This document shows, in pieces, positions 1-6,539 of a stretch of 21,460 bases of DNA. This stretch comes from Thiobacillaceae bacterium (lineage in GTDB: Bacteria; Pseudomonadota; Gammaproteobacteria; Burkholderiales; Thiobacillaceae). Numbering within the stretch: position 1 is the first letter of the stretch; every line of letters starts with the position of its first letter. The position numbers and the translations under genes were made by a program. The notes under the pieces are model-generated. The model was not told where the DNA came from and did not search any database. It worked only from the letters and a program-made list of their open reading frames with translations. The DNA lies in assembly GCA_012274165.1 (NCBI GenBank), contig JAAPAA010000277.1:1-21460 (forward strand). Reading direction: 5' to 3'.

Positions 1-1
1 C

Positions 2-472
2 TCGCCGGACTACTTGCAGCGCCATGGCCGTCCCAAGCATCCGCGGGAACTCATCGAGCACGAGTGCTTCGGCTATCTGCTGGCTGCGCGCTCAAGCTGG
101 GCTTTTGTGATCGACGGCGAAACGCAGTGGTTTCCGGTCAAAGGCAGGCTGGAAGCCAACAGCGGCGATGCCCTGCTCGCTGCGGCAATACGTGGCCTGG
201 GCATCAGCTACACCCCGACTTTCATCACCGAACAGGCGGTGCGGGAAGGCCAGTTGGAGATCCTGCTGCCCGGATTCCAGACGCCTGAAATGGGGATCCA
301 TGCCATTTTTCCAGGCAACCGCTACGTGCCCCACCGGGTGCGGGCGCTGGTCGAATTTTTGGCGCAACGCATCGGGCCGCATCCGAGTTGGGACGAGATA
401 TTGACGGCCGGTACCCTTCCTCGACTGGCTTCATCTTCTGGCGCAACTGCAGGCACGCTCAGGCAGTGCTGA
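2..472 (+). CDS. LysR-type transcriptional regulator, C-terminal part (5' end outside window)
   Basis: The frame is open from the window edge and ends at the stop at 470-472, leaving about 156 residues. It starts inside the effector-binding (periplasmic-binding-protein-like) domain: SPDYLQRHGRPKHPREL is the typical segment of LysR regulators, followed by HECFGYL. A later block (ANSGDALLAAAIRGLGISYTP) is the usual 'V..GL GI...P' signature, and FLAQRI closes the domain. The N-terminal winged HTH is not in the window. The target genes and effector cannot be told from this fragment. The last 18 or so residues are Ala/Ser/Thr-rich and look like a non-conserved tail. Confidence 0.85.
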   Translation, partial: SPDYLQRHGRPKHPRELIEHECFGYLLAARSSWAFVIDGETQWFPVKGRLEANSGDALLAAAIRGLGISYTPTFITEQAVREGQLEILLPGFQTPEMGIHAIFPGNRYVPHRVRALVEFLAQRIGPHPSWDEILTAGTLPRLASSSGATAGTLRQC

Positions 473-757
473 TCGCCACCACCAGGATGGCCTCAATTGG
501 CCGGGGTGGCGGGGAGCGTGCTGGCTCGATCGGCGGGGCTGGCGAGGTGGAATCTGTTGTCAGCCACGCGCCGGATTGCACAGCATGGCGGCCGATTCAG
601 CTGAGACGCCGCATGGAGCCGCGCGCAAGCTGAGGCGACGGCGAGGTCCGGAACTTTTCCAGTGTGATCCGTGTGGTTGTGGATACAATTTACCTCCTCA
701 AGTGGAAAGTCGAGCCTGACAATTGGACAGGCCTGCCAACAAAAACAAAGGATCAAA
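473..757. other. Intergenic region, no gene seen
   Basis: I see no convincing gene on either strand. The short frames here lack a ribosome binding site and family resemblance. A TACAAT hexamer at 684-689 could be a -10 element for the flavoprotein gene that begins at 758, but no good -35 sits 16-18 bases upstream. No intrinsic terminator for the LysR gene is visible. Confidence 0.5.
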
Positions 758-2017
758 ATGAAACGTGTGGATGATTTCCGCCTGCGCTTTCCCAATCAAG
801 GTAGCAAACCGGAGTTGGTTCCGATCATCATCGGCGGCATGGGCGTGGACATCTCGAGCGCCGAGCTGGCACTCGAAGTGGCACGCCTCGGCGGCATCGG
901 GCATATCTCCGACGCCATGGTGCAGACTGTGTCCGACACCCGCTTCGACACCAAGTTTGTCAGCCAGAAACTCAAGCAGTACAAGGCGAACGTCGCCAAC
1001 AGCGACAAGTCGTCGGTGCAGTTCTGCCTGCCGACGCTGGAAGAAGCGACGCGTAACCATGTCGCCCGCACCATGGAAGCCAAGCGCGGCGACGGGCTGA
1101 TTTTCATCAACTGCATGGAAAAGCTCACCATGAATGCGCCGCGCGAAACCCTGCGCATGCGGCTGTCGGCCGCGCTCGATGCCGGCATCGACGGTATCAC
1201 GCTGTCCGCCGGCCTGCATCTCGGCTCGTTTGCGCTGATCGAAGACCATCCGCGCTTTCGCGACGCCAAACTCGGCATTATCGTCTCGTCGTCGCGCGCG
1301 CTCGCGCTGTTTCTGCGCAAGAACGCGCGGCTGCAGCGCCTGCCGGACTTCGTCGTGGTGGAAGGGCCGCTCGCCGGCGGCCACCTGGGTTTCGGCGTCG
1401 AGGACTGGTGGAAATACGATCTGCGCACGCTGGTGGGCGAAGTGCTGGCCTTCCTCAAAGCCGAACACCTCGATATCCCGGTGATCGCCGCGGGTGGCAT
1501 TTTCACCGGCAGCGATGCGGCGGCCTTCCTCGAACAGGGTGCGGCTGCGGTGCAGGTGGCGACGCGCTTTACCGTCACCCAGGAATGCGGCCTGCCTGAC
1601 AAGATCAAGCAGGAGTATTTCAAGGCCAGCGAAGACGATATCGAAGTCAACACGATTTCGCCCACCGGCTATCCGATGCGCATGCTCAAAGGCAGCCCCG
1701 GCATCGGCGACGGCATCCGCCCCAACTGCGAAGCCTACGGCTACCTGCTCGACGCCAAGGGCAACTGTGCCTACATCGACGCGTACAACCGCGAAGTAGC
1801 ACTCCACCCGGGCGTGAAAAAAATTTCAGTCAAGGACAAGACCTGTTTGTGCACCCACATGCGCAACTTCGACATCTGGACCTGCGGCCAAACCACCTAC
1901 CGCCTCAAGGACACCACCCGCCGCCTGCCGGATGGCAGCTATCAGTTGCTCACGGCTGAGCAGGTATTTCACGATTACCAGTTCAGCACCGACCAGAAAA
2001 TCGCGCTGCCGGACTGA
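758..2017 (+). CDS. Nitronate monooxygenase / 2-nitropropane dioxygenase family flavoprotein
   Basis: This is a 419-residue FMN-dependent TIM-barrel enzyme of the nitronate monooxygenase (2-NPD) family, which oxidises nitronates or acts as an NAD(P)H-linked flavin oxidoreductase. Visible landmarks are the N-terminal PIIIGGMGVDIS, EGPLAGGHLGFG near residues 202-213 with the family histidine, and the phosphate-binding AAGGIFTGSDAAAF near 244-257 followed by QVATRF. ATG 758 is chosen over upstream in-frame starts because AAAGGA (747-752) is correctly placed before it and homology begins shortly after. The protein has about 100 residues beyond the barrel, carrying five cysteines (C324, C337, C363, C365, C376). 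Such an extension is not part of the minimal family, and the cysteines might bind a metal; that is inference. The physiological substrate is unknown. Confidence 0.85.
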   Translation: MKRVDDFRLRFPNQGSKPELVPIIIGGMGVDISSAELALEVARLGGIGHISDAMVQTVSDTRFDTKFVSQKLKQYKANVANSDKSSVQFCLPTLEEATRNHVARTMEAKRGDGLIFINCMEKLTMNAPRETLRMRLSAALDAGIDGITLSAGLHLGSFALIEDHPRFRDAKLGIIVSSSRALALFLRKNARLQRLPDFVVVEGPLAGGHLGFGVEDWWKYDLRTLVGEVLAFLKAEHLDIPVIAAGGIFTGSDAAAFLEQGAAAVQVATRFTVTQECGLPDKIKQEYFKASEDDIEVNTISPTGYPMRMLKGSPGIGDGIRPNCEAYGYLLDAKGNCAYIDAYNREVALHPGVKKISVKDKTCLCTHMRNFDIWTCGQTTYRLKDTTRRLPDGSYQLLTAEQVFHDYQFSTDQKIALPD

Positions 2018-2022
2018 AGGTT

Positions 2023-2105
2023 TCAAACAGCCAGCTTGCGATACAGGGTGCGTTCGCTGATGTCCAATTGTCCGGCGAGCGATTTGCGGTCGCCGTTGTG
2101 CTTTC
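2023..2105 (-). pseudogene. Relic: C-terminal Fis-type HTH of an NtrC-like response regulator
   Basis: On the minus strand the last 24 residues before the stop at 2023-2025 read NGDRKSLAGQLDISERTLYR followed by KLAV. This is the Fis-type helix-turn-helix that ends sigma-54 activators and several two-component response regulators (compare the familiar 'NRxxAAxxLGISRRTLYRKL'). Upstream of about 2105 no receiver or AAA+ domain can be read, so only the 3' tip of the gene remains. Confidence 0.6.
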
Positions 2106-2111
2106 TGCACG

Positions 2112-2189
2112 TTGTGGCCATACAAGGTGATGCAGGAGGGCAAGCTGACCACCGAATACATCGCCTCCAACGACAAGTCCGTCTATTAA
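2112..2189 (+). pseudogene. Possible relic: 3' end of an unidentified gene
   Basis: A plus-strand frame reads WPYKVMQEGKLTTEYIASND then KSVY and a stop at 2187-2189. Composition and codon use look protein-like, but there is no start and the sequence upstream is the opposing HTH relic. It looks like a second decayed gene tail meeting the first head-on, as expected at a deletion scar. I do not recognise the family. Confidence 0.35.
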
Positions 2190-2214
2190 CAATGCCCGTC
2201 CCTGGAAATTCATC

Positions 2215-2628
2215 ATGTTCAATACCCGCTATTTCGTACTGCCGCTGATGCTGTGCCTGACCGGCGCCGAAGCTGCCACCCTCACCGTCACCCTCGATGG
2301 CGTCAAGCCCGGCGGCGGCCCGCTCACGGTTCTGCTGTTCGACCACGCCGAGGGCTTCCCCAAGGAAGCCCTCGCGAGTCAGCGTCACGTATTACCCAGC
2401 GGCCAACAAACGCTCGCACTCGATGGGCTCAAACCGGGACGGTATGCCGTGATGGCTTATCACGATGAAGACGGCAACGGCGAACTCAACCGTCTGTTCG
2501 GAATGATCCCGCAGGAAGGCTGGGGCCTGTCCAACAATCCAAAAGTCACCGGCAAGCCTGCATTCAATGACGCGGCCATCACGCTGCCGGAAGCCGGCGC
2601 AGCTGTGACCATTCATCTGACCTATTGA
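2215..2628 (+). CDS. Small secreted DUF2141 domain protein
   Basis: The product is 137 residues. The N-terminus (MFNTRYFVLPLMLCLTGAEA) is a typical Sec signal peptide with likely cleavage after AEA, so the mature beta-rich protein would be periplasmic. The body matches the DUF2141 pattern: a G..pl.v.lfd...gFp strand (GPLTVLLFDHAEGFP), a central L.pG.Yav..yHDed.NGeld (LKPGRYAVMAYHDEDGNGEL), then GwG.SNnp and F.da.i.l near the C-terminus. The HDEDGNGEL loop resembles a calcium-binding loop, but the function of the family is unknown. The gene is intact although it sits among decayed gene fragments. Confidence 0.85.
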   Translation: MFNTRYFVLPLMLCLTGAEAATLTVTLDGVKPGGGPLTVLLFDHAEGFPKEALASQRHVLPSGQQTLALDGLKPGRYAVMAYHDEDGNGELNRLFGMIPQEGWGLSNNPKVTGKPAFNDAAITLPEAGAAVTIHLTY

Positions 2629-2650
2629 CAGGCAGAGGTCCCCTATGCCT

Positions 2651-2737
2651 GCGAGCACGTGGCCGTTGCAGCCTGACCCGCATGACTGAATGGCAACTAT
2701 CAGCTACTCAGCGCAGAGCAGGCAATCAATGTTCGGC
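2651..2737 (+). pseudogene. Relic of a second nitronate monooxygenase C-terminus
   Basis: The segment at 2690-2723 is about 80 percent identical to bases 1930-1964 of the flavoprotein gene upstream. It reads NGNYQLLSAEQ where the intact gene reads DGSYQLLTAEQ, then runs into a stop near 2735-2737. A weaker match (TGCGAGCAC..., ACCCGC) may extend to about 2651 with small deletions and in-frame stops. It is best explained as the decayed tail of a paralogue. Confidence 0.5.
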
Positions 2738-3034
2738 ACGGTTGATGGTGAGATGAATAAAGGTATGTTGCGGGTTGGGTAGCTGTCGGGTGGTTACGGT
2801 CCATTGCAAGGTATGGGGACAGCCGGGCAAGGAAAAGCGCACGCCACTGCACAGGTTTTCTCGATGCGTATGGAAGCTTCCCCACACGCAGTAGATCTCG
2901 CCGCTCGAGCTTGCGTCACTCAGCGCCTTTTCGATAGACGCACACAGTTCGGCAGTTCGCTGATCGTCAGACGGCGCTGCAGATCTGCAGCCGTGGCGTA
3001 AATAAGGGTCCTGGCAATAAATTCCATGTGGACA
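2726..3034 (-). pseudogene. Open frame without a start, possible decayed small gene
   Basis: A minus-strand frame of about 100 codons ends at the stop at 2726-2728. It reads smoothly as protein: RTAELCASIEKALSDA (amphipathic helix), GEIYCVWGSFHTHRENL, RFSLPGCPHTLQWTVTT, HTFIHLTINRAEH. No ATG, GTG or TTG lies in a plausible place. An ATG at 3025-3027 in another frame gives MEFIARTLIYATAADLQRR before a stop, so one frameshift near 2960-2990 could have split a small gene. I do not recognise the family. Chance openness in GC-rich DNA is the main alternative. Confidence 0.35.
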
Positions 3035-3078
3035 GGCTCATGACGCTCGACAGGCTGGGCGCACCTGCAGGCAGACCA

Positions 3079-3963
3079 TCAATTGGCCATGGCATTGAAG
3101 CTGTCGATACAGTTCTTGAGGTTTTGGGTGACGTTTTCCTTGTTGGATACATCGCACCCTCCTGCGCCAACGCCTCCATTGGGCTCAGTGGGTGTGCCGG
3201 CGGCGGACACAACAGCAGGATTGCCTGCTGGTCTGGGCGCTTTTGGGTTAACGGCGGCTGGCTTGATGCTGGCCTGTTTGGCGAGGTTGGCCTGCTTGAG
3301 TTTTTTTTGTGCTGCAACCAGTTCGATCTGTAATTGTCTTTTCTCCTGCCCGGACTGCAACAGCATCCACATCATCGTCGCGATGATGGCGACCAGCATG
3401 ACGCTGATGCCCGGTATCCACACCCATTTGTTTGACAGGACGGCGCGCACACGCTGAACCAGGCTTACGGGCACCCCCTCTTCGTCCGCGGCGGGTTCGG
3501 CCTGGCTGGATGCAGTTGCCATCCTGGGTGATTGCGAACTGGATGGGGACGTGTCGTCCTCTGCTTCGAGCGTCTCAGGCTTGGGGCGCCGGCGGAATGC
3601 GCCCTTCAGGCATGCCAGCCAGGACGGTTTGGGTATGGGCGCATCGTCCGCTGTTGCGCTTGCTTTGCCCAGTTTCGGGGAGGCGCGTTCCATGGCAACG
3701 GCGGGGTCGAAGTCTGCGACCGCTTCCTGGGCCGGATTTCGCCGCCACCGCAAGACTTGTTTCAGGCGTACAAACCAGCCTGCCTGCAGCACGGGAACCT
3801 CAGTGGCCGCGCTTGATTCCGCCTCGATCCGCTTCGGCTTCCGGGCTGTTGCTGGCTCCGCGCTGGCGGAGGGTTCCGCTTCTTCCAGAGTCGCTGCGGC
3901 TGGCTTGCGCCAAAAAGCCAGCCGTGCAAACCCATGCACGAGTTTTGCGGTAAATCGATTCAA
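3079..3963 (-). CDS. Unrecognised single-pass membrane protein with repeated basic modules
   Basis: The 294-residue product shows no family I recognise. It contains repeated short units, each a Trp/Leu-rich amphipathic stretch followed by Arg/Lys: FARLAFWRKP (12-21), GWFVRLKQVLRWRRNP (62-77) and SWLACLKGAFRRRPKP (114-129), with a looser fourth, LVQRVRAVLSNKW (168-180). They are separated by acidic, Ala/Ser/Pro-rich linkers. One transmembrane helix lies at about 181-202. Then comes a short coiled coil (QEKRQLQIELVAAQKKLKQA, 206-225), a Pro/Ala linker, and a C-terminal domain with C270 and C285 that could form a disulfide. The positive-inside rule puts residues 1-180 in the cytoplasm and the tail in the periplasm. 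The start is TTG 3963, with AAGGGG 7-8 bases before it and an in-frame stop further upstream. Membrane-surface binding by the basic modules is inference. Confidence 0.7.
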   Translation of the reverse strand: MNRFTAKLVHGFARLAFWRKPAAATLEEAEPSASAEPATARKPKRIEAESSAATEVPVLQAGWFVRLKQVLRWRRNPAQEAVADFDPAVAMERASPKLGKASATADDAPIPKPSWLACLKGAFRRRPKPETLEAEDDTSPSSSQSPRMATASSQAEPAADEEGVPVSLVQRVRAVLSNKWVWIPGISVMLVAIIATMMWMLLQSGQEKRQLQIELVAAQKKLKQANLAKQASIKPAAVNPKAPRPAGNPAVVSAAGTPTEPNGGVGAGGCDVSNKENVTQNLKNCIDSFNAMAN

Positions 3964-4120
3964 AAAAAGCCCCTTGCCAGTGCGCGTTGATACGTGACAC
4001 GCTTAATAGCGGCAAATACGGGATCAAGTTAAGCGAGTGGCACGCCGGATCAGGCAACGCCTCGCTGCCTGATCCGGCTTTGCCAGACGGGTTCGACAGG
4101 GCGATAAAAGTTGCGGGGTC
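3964..4120. other. Spacer between the membrane protein gene and the small ORF
   Basis: No gene is seen. The stretch holds a perfect hairpin (4044-4078, listed separately). A T7 run on the minus strand lies directly before the TTG start of the membrane protein gene. Confidence 0.4.
4044..4078. repeat. Perfect 13-bp inverted repeat (hairpin), possible terminator
   Basis: GCCGGATCAGGCA (4044-4056) pairs with TGCCTGATCCGGC (4066-4078) across a nine-base loop with no mismatch. On the minus strand it follows the small ORF stop (4121) by about 42 bases, so it may end that transcript, but no U-run follows. On the plus strand only TTT follows. A factor-assisted terminator, an RNA-stability structure or a dispersed repeat are all possible. 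Confidence 0.6.
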
Positions 4121-4213
4121 TTACGTCCGCATCAAACGCTGTGCCGCACGCGCCAGCGACGCGGGCAGGCGATGCAGCACCGATTCGGGGTCGAGCAAGT
4201 TGGGCGCTGTCAT
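4121..4213 (-). CDS. Candidate small protein of 30 residues
   Basis: ATG at 4211-4213 is preceded on the minus strand by AAGGA (4219-4223) with five-base spacing, one of the best ribosome binding sites in the window. The product is MTAPNLLDPESVLHRLPASL followed by ARAAQRLMRT: a short acidic/Pro start and then a basic amphipathic helix (HRLPASLARAAQRLM). A possible promoter on the minus strand is CTGAAC-18-TAAAAT, the -10 lying at 4230-4235. The gene is divergent from ribE. It is either a genuine small protein or the surviving start of a deleted gene. No family is recognised. Confidence 0.5.
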   Translation of the reverse strand: MTAPNLLDPESVLHRLPASLARAAQRLMRT

Positions 4214-4309
4214 GCCGGTCCTTCAAACAATTTTAGAGCGGCCATTGTGGCAAGTTCAGGATTTGTGCATCTTTAAATAATTAGATGGCCGCCGGATGAC
4301 GCGCCGGGG

Positions 4310-4338
4310 TTCACCCACTTCTCCTAAACGCCTACAAT
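4310..4338 (+). promoter_or_regulatory. Probable sigma-70 promoter of the riboflavin operon
   Basis: TTCACC (4310-4315) and TACAAT (4333-4338) are separated by 17 bases, a good match to the sigma-70 consensus. Transcription would start near 4345, leaving a leader of about 23 bases before ribE. That is too short to hold an FMN riboswitch, and I see no conserved FMN-aptamer sequence upstream. FMN control of this operon through an RFN element is therefore unlikely. Confidence 0.6.
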
Positions 4339-4367
4339 GGCGGCCCTTACTGTAGGTCACCCCCCGC

Positions 4368-4973
4368 ATGTTCACCGGCATTATTCAATCCATCGGCCAT
4401 ATCCACGAGTACGAAGCACGCGGCGCGGACGCACGCATGGTGATTCGTGGCGGTGGGCTGGATTTTTCCGACGTCGCGCTGGGCGACAGCATTGCGGTGA
4501 ACGGCGTCTGCCTGACGGCGGTGACGCTCACACCCAACAGCTTTACGGTGGACGTGTCCGCCGAAACCTTGCGTTGCACCGAAGGGTTCCTGCCGGGCGC
4601 CGAAGTCAATCTGGAAAAGGCGCTGCGCCTGGCGGACCGCCTCGGCGGCCATCTGGTGTCGGGCCATGTCGACGGCGTCGGCACGGTGCACCGCTTTGTG
4701 CCGGTGGGCGAATCGCACCAGTTGGAAATCGACGCGCCGGCGGAACTCGCACGCTACATCATCCGCAAGGGCTCGATCACGGTGAACGGCGTGTCGCTGA
4801 CGGTGAATGCAGTCGATGGCGCGCGGTTTTCGCTGAACCTGATTCCCCACACGCTGGAAATGACTACCCTGAAACATCTGCAGGCCGGCAGCCGGGTCAA
4901 CCTGGAAGTCGACATGATCGCGCGCTATGTCGAACGCCTTGCCTTATTCACGAATACAACGGACAAAGACTGA
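4368..4973 (+). CDS. ribE: Riboflavin synthase, alpha subunit
   Basis: RibE (RibC in some nomenclatures) dismutates two 6,7-dimethyl-8-ribityllumazine molecules to riboflavin and the pyrimidinedione that is recycled by RibH. The 201-residue length is normal. It has the two homologous lumazine-binding barrels: MFTGIIQSIG opens the first, with SIAVNGVCLTAV near 43-54. The second carries GHLVSGHVDGVG (93-104), then GSITVNGVSLTVN near 141 and NLIPHTLEMTTL near 162. A C-terminal helix for trimerisation follows (VDMIARYVERL). The ATG is the family's usual start. The stop at 4971-4973 overlaps the ribBA start codon by one base (TGATG), so translation is probably coupled. Confidence 0.97.
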   Translation: MFTGIIQSIGHIHEYEARGADARMVIRGGGLDFSDVALGDSIAVNGVCLTAVTLTPNSFTVDVSAETLRCTEGFLPGAEVNLEKALRLADRLGGHLVSGHVDGVGTVHRFVPVGESHQLEIDAPAELARYIIRKGSITVNGVSLTVNAVDGARFSLNLIPHTLEMTTLKHLQAGSRVNLEVDMIARYVERLALFTNTTDKD

Positions 4974-6058
4974 TGAGCCTCGCCTCCACACTAGAAATCG
5001 TCGAAGAACTGAAAGCCGGCCGCATGGTCGTGCTGGTCGACGAGGAAGACCGCGAAAACGAAGGCGACCTGGTGATGGCCGCCGAATTCGCCACCCCGGA
5101 CGCGATCAACTTCATGGCCAAATACGGTCGCGGCCTGATCTGCCTGACGCTGACCGACGACCGCTGCCGCCAGCTCGGCCTCAAGCAAATGGTGAGCGAC
5201 AACCAGACCCCGCACGGCACTGCGTTCACCGTGTCGATCGAAGCGGCCAGCGGCGTGACCACCGGCATTTCGGCGGCCGACCGTGCCGTCACCATCCAGG
5301 CGGCGGTGAAACGCGACGCCCTGCCTTCCGACATCATCCAGCCCGGCCACATCTTCCCGCTGCGCGCGCAGCCCGGCGGCGTGCTGGTGCGCGCTGGACA
5401 CACCGAAGCCGGCTGCGATCTGGCAGGCCTGGCCGGCCTGGTGCCCGCGTCGGTGATCTGCGAAATTCTGAAAGACGACGGCACCATGGCGCGGCTGCCG
5501 GACCTGGTGCCGTTCGCTGCGGAGCACGGCCTGAAAATCGGCGCCATCGCCGACCTGATCCACTACCGCAACCAGACCGAAAGCCTGGTCGAGCGCGCCG
5601 CCGACCGCCTGATCCAGACCGTGTACGGCGCGTTTCGCCTGATCGCCTACCGCGACAAATGCGCCGGCGAAACCCACCTCGCGCTGGTCAAGGGCGAAAT
5701 CCACGCCGACCACGAAACCCTGGTGCGCGTGCATGAGCCTTTGAGCGTGATGGATTTTCTCGACGTCACCGGCGGCGGCCACTCGTGGCCGATCATGGGC
5801 GCGATGGAGCGCATCGCCGAATCGCAGTCCGGCGTCATCGTGCTGTTGCACCGCCCGGAGACCGCCGACGCGCTGCTCCACCGCATCAATCCGGCACCGG
5901 TTGCCGAGCGCAAATACGATCTGCGCGACTACGGCATCGGCGCGCAAATCCTGCGCGACCTCGGCGTCGGCAAAATGAAATTGCTGGCCAGCCCGCGCAA
6001 AATGCCGGCGATGGACGGCTTCGGCCTCGAAGTCACCGGCTATCTCGACAAAGCTTGA
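4973..6058 (+). CDS. ribBA: 3,4-dihydroxy-2-butanone-4-phosphate synthase with degenerate GTP cyclohydrolase II domain
   Basis: The 361-residue product makes the four-carbon precursor of lumazine from ribulose 5-phosphate. The RibB domain (about 1-205) is intact: DEEDRENEGDLVMAAE with the metal-binding acidic loop, YGRGLICLTLT, TPHGTAFTVSIEA, GHIFPLRAQPGGVLVRAGHT, and CEILKDDGTMARLPDL. The C-terminal RibA-like domain (about 208-361) lacks the zinc-binding Cys motif (usually G...RCDCG.QL). The matching place reads VHEPLSVMDFLDVTGGGHSW, so GTP cyclohydrolase II activity is not expected. A separate RibA elsewhere in the genome is predicted. This RibB-X arrangement is known in several beta- and gammaproteobacteria. 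The frame stays open upstream to 4337, but that part is the shadow of ribE. Confidence 0.93.
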   Translation: MSLASTLEIVEELKAGRMVVLVDEEDRENEGDLVMAAEFATPDAINFMAKYGRGLICLTLTDDRCRQLGLKQMVSDNQTPHGTAFTVSIEAASGVTTGISAADRAVTIQAAVKRDALPSDIIQPGHIFPLRAQPGGVLVRAGHTEAGCDLAGLAGLVPASVICEILKDDGTMARLPDLVPFAAEHGLKIGAIADLIHYRNQTESLVERAADRLIQTVYGAFRLIAYRDKCAGETHLALVKGEIHADHETLVRVHEPLSVMDFLDVTGGGHSWPIMGAMERIAESQSGVIVLLHRPETADALLHRINPAPVAERKYDLRDYGIGAQILRDLGVGKMKLLASPRKMPAMDGFGLEVTGYLDKA

Positions 6059-6070
6059 AAGGACACGAAT

Positions 6071-6538
6071 ATGGGAACCAGTAGCGACATTTCCGAACTT
6101 GACCCGGTTTATCAGGGCGCAGGACTCAAAATCGGCATCGTCATGAGCCGTTTCAACAAGGACATCTGCGAGGGCCTGCTGTCGTCATGCGAAACCGAAC
6201 TGGACCGGCTTGGCGTCGCCCGCGACGACGTATTGCTGGTCGAGGTACCCGGTGCGCTGGAGCATCCGCTGGTGCTGCAAAAAATGGCGCAGTCGGACAA
6301 GTTCAATGCGCTGATCGCCATCGGCGCCGTGGTGCGTGGCGACACCTATCACTTTGAAATCGTCTGCAACGAATCCGCGCGCGGCATTCTCGATGTGCAA
6401 CTGGAAACTGGCGTGCCGATCGCCAACGTCATCCTTACCGTCGACACCGAAGAGCAGGCGCACAAGCGCATGGCCGAAAAAGGCCGCGACGCCGCGCGCG
6501 TGGCGATTGAAATGGCCAATCTGTTGAAGCGGATCTGA
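6071..6538 (+). CDS. ribH: 6,7-dimethyl-8-ribityllumazine synthase
   Basis: RibH condenses 5-amino-6-ribitylamino-uracil with 3,4-dihydroxy-2-butanone 4-phosphate to give the lumazine that RibE uses. The 155-residue length is typical. Landmarks in order are the substrate-binding IGIVMSRFN (about 21-29), VPGALEHPLVLQKMA, IAIGAVVRGDTYHFEIVCNE with the catalytic His of the GxTxHF segment, and GVPIANVILTVDTEEQA. AAAGGA lies seven bases before ATG 6071. It is the third gene of the rib operon, 12 bases after ribBA. Confidence 0.97.
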   Translation: MGTSSDISELDPVYQGAGLKIGIVMSRFNKDICEGLLSSCETELDRLGVARDDVLLVEVPGALEHPLVLQKMAQSDKFNALIAIGAVVRGDTYHFEIVCNESARGILDVQLETGVPIANVILTVDTEEQAHKRMAEKGRDAARVAIEMANLLKRI

Positions 6539-6539
6539 G

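Noticed and set aside
698..1807. 369-codon open frame antisense to the nitronate monooxygenase gene
   Set aside because: It is the His/Arg/Asp-rich mirror of a GC-rich gene, with no family resemblance, while the opposite strand has clear flavoprotein motifs.
2645..2689. 14-codon plus-strand ORF starting at 2645
   Set aside because: Too short, no family resemblance, and it overlaps the nitronate monooxygenase relic.
3964..4367. FMN riboswitch upstream of ribE
   Set aside because: No conserved RFN aptamer blocks are visible and the likely transcription start leaves a leader of only about 23 bases.
4337..4972. Plus-strand frame extending ribBA upstream to give 573 codons
   Set aside because: This part overlaps ribE in another frame, is Arg/Pro-rich and starts before the ribE promoter's start site. 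RibB homology begins at 4973.
4991..5947. 318-codon antisense frame over ribBA
   Set aside because: Shadow frame of a well-defined gene, without a ribosome binding site or known domain.
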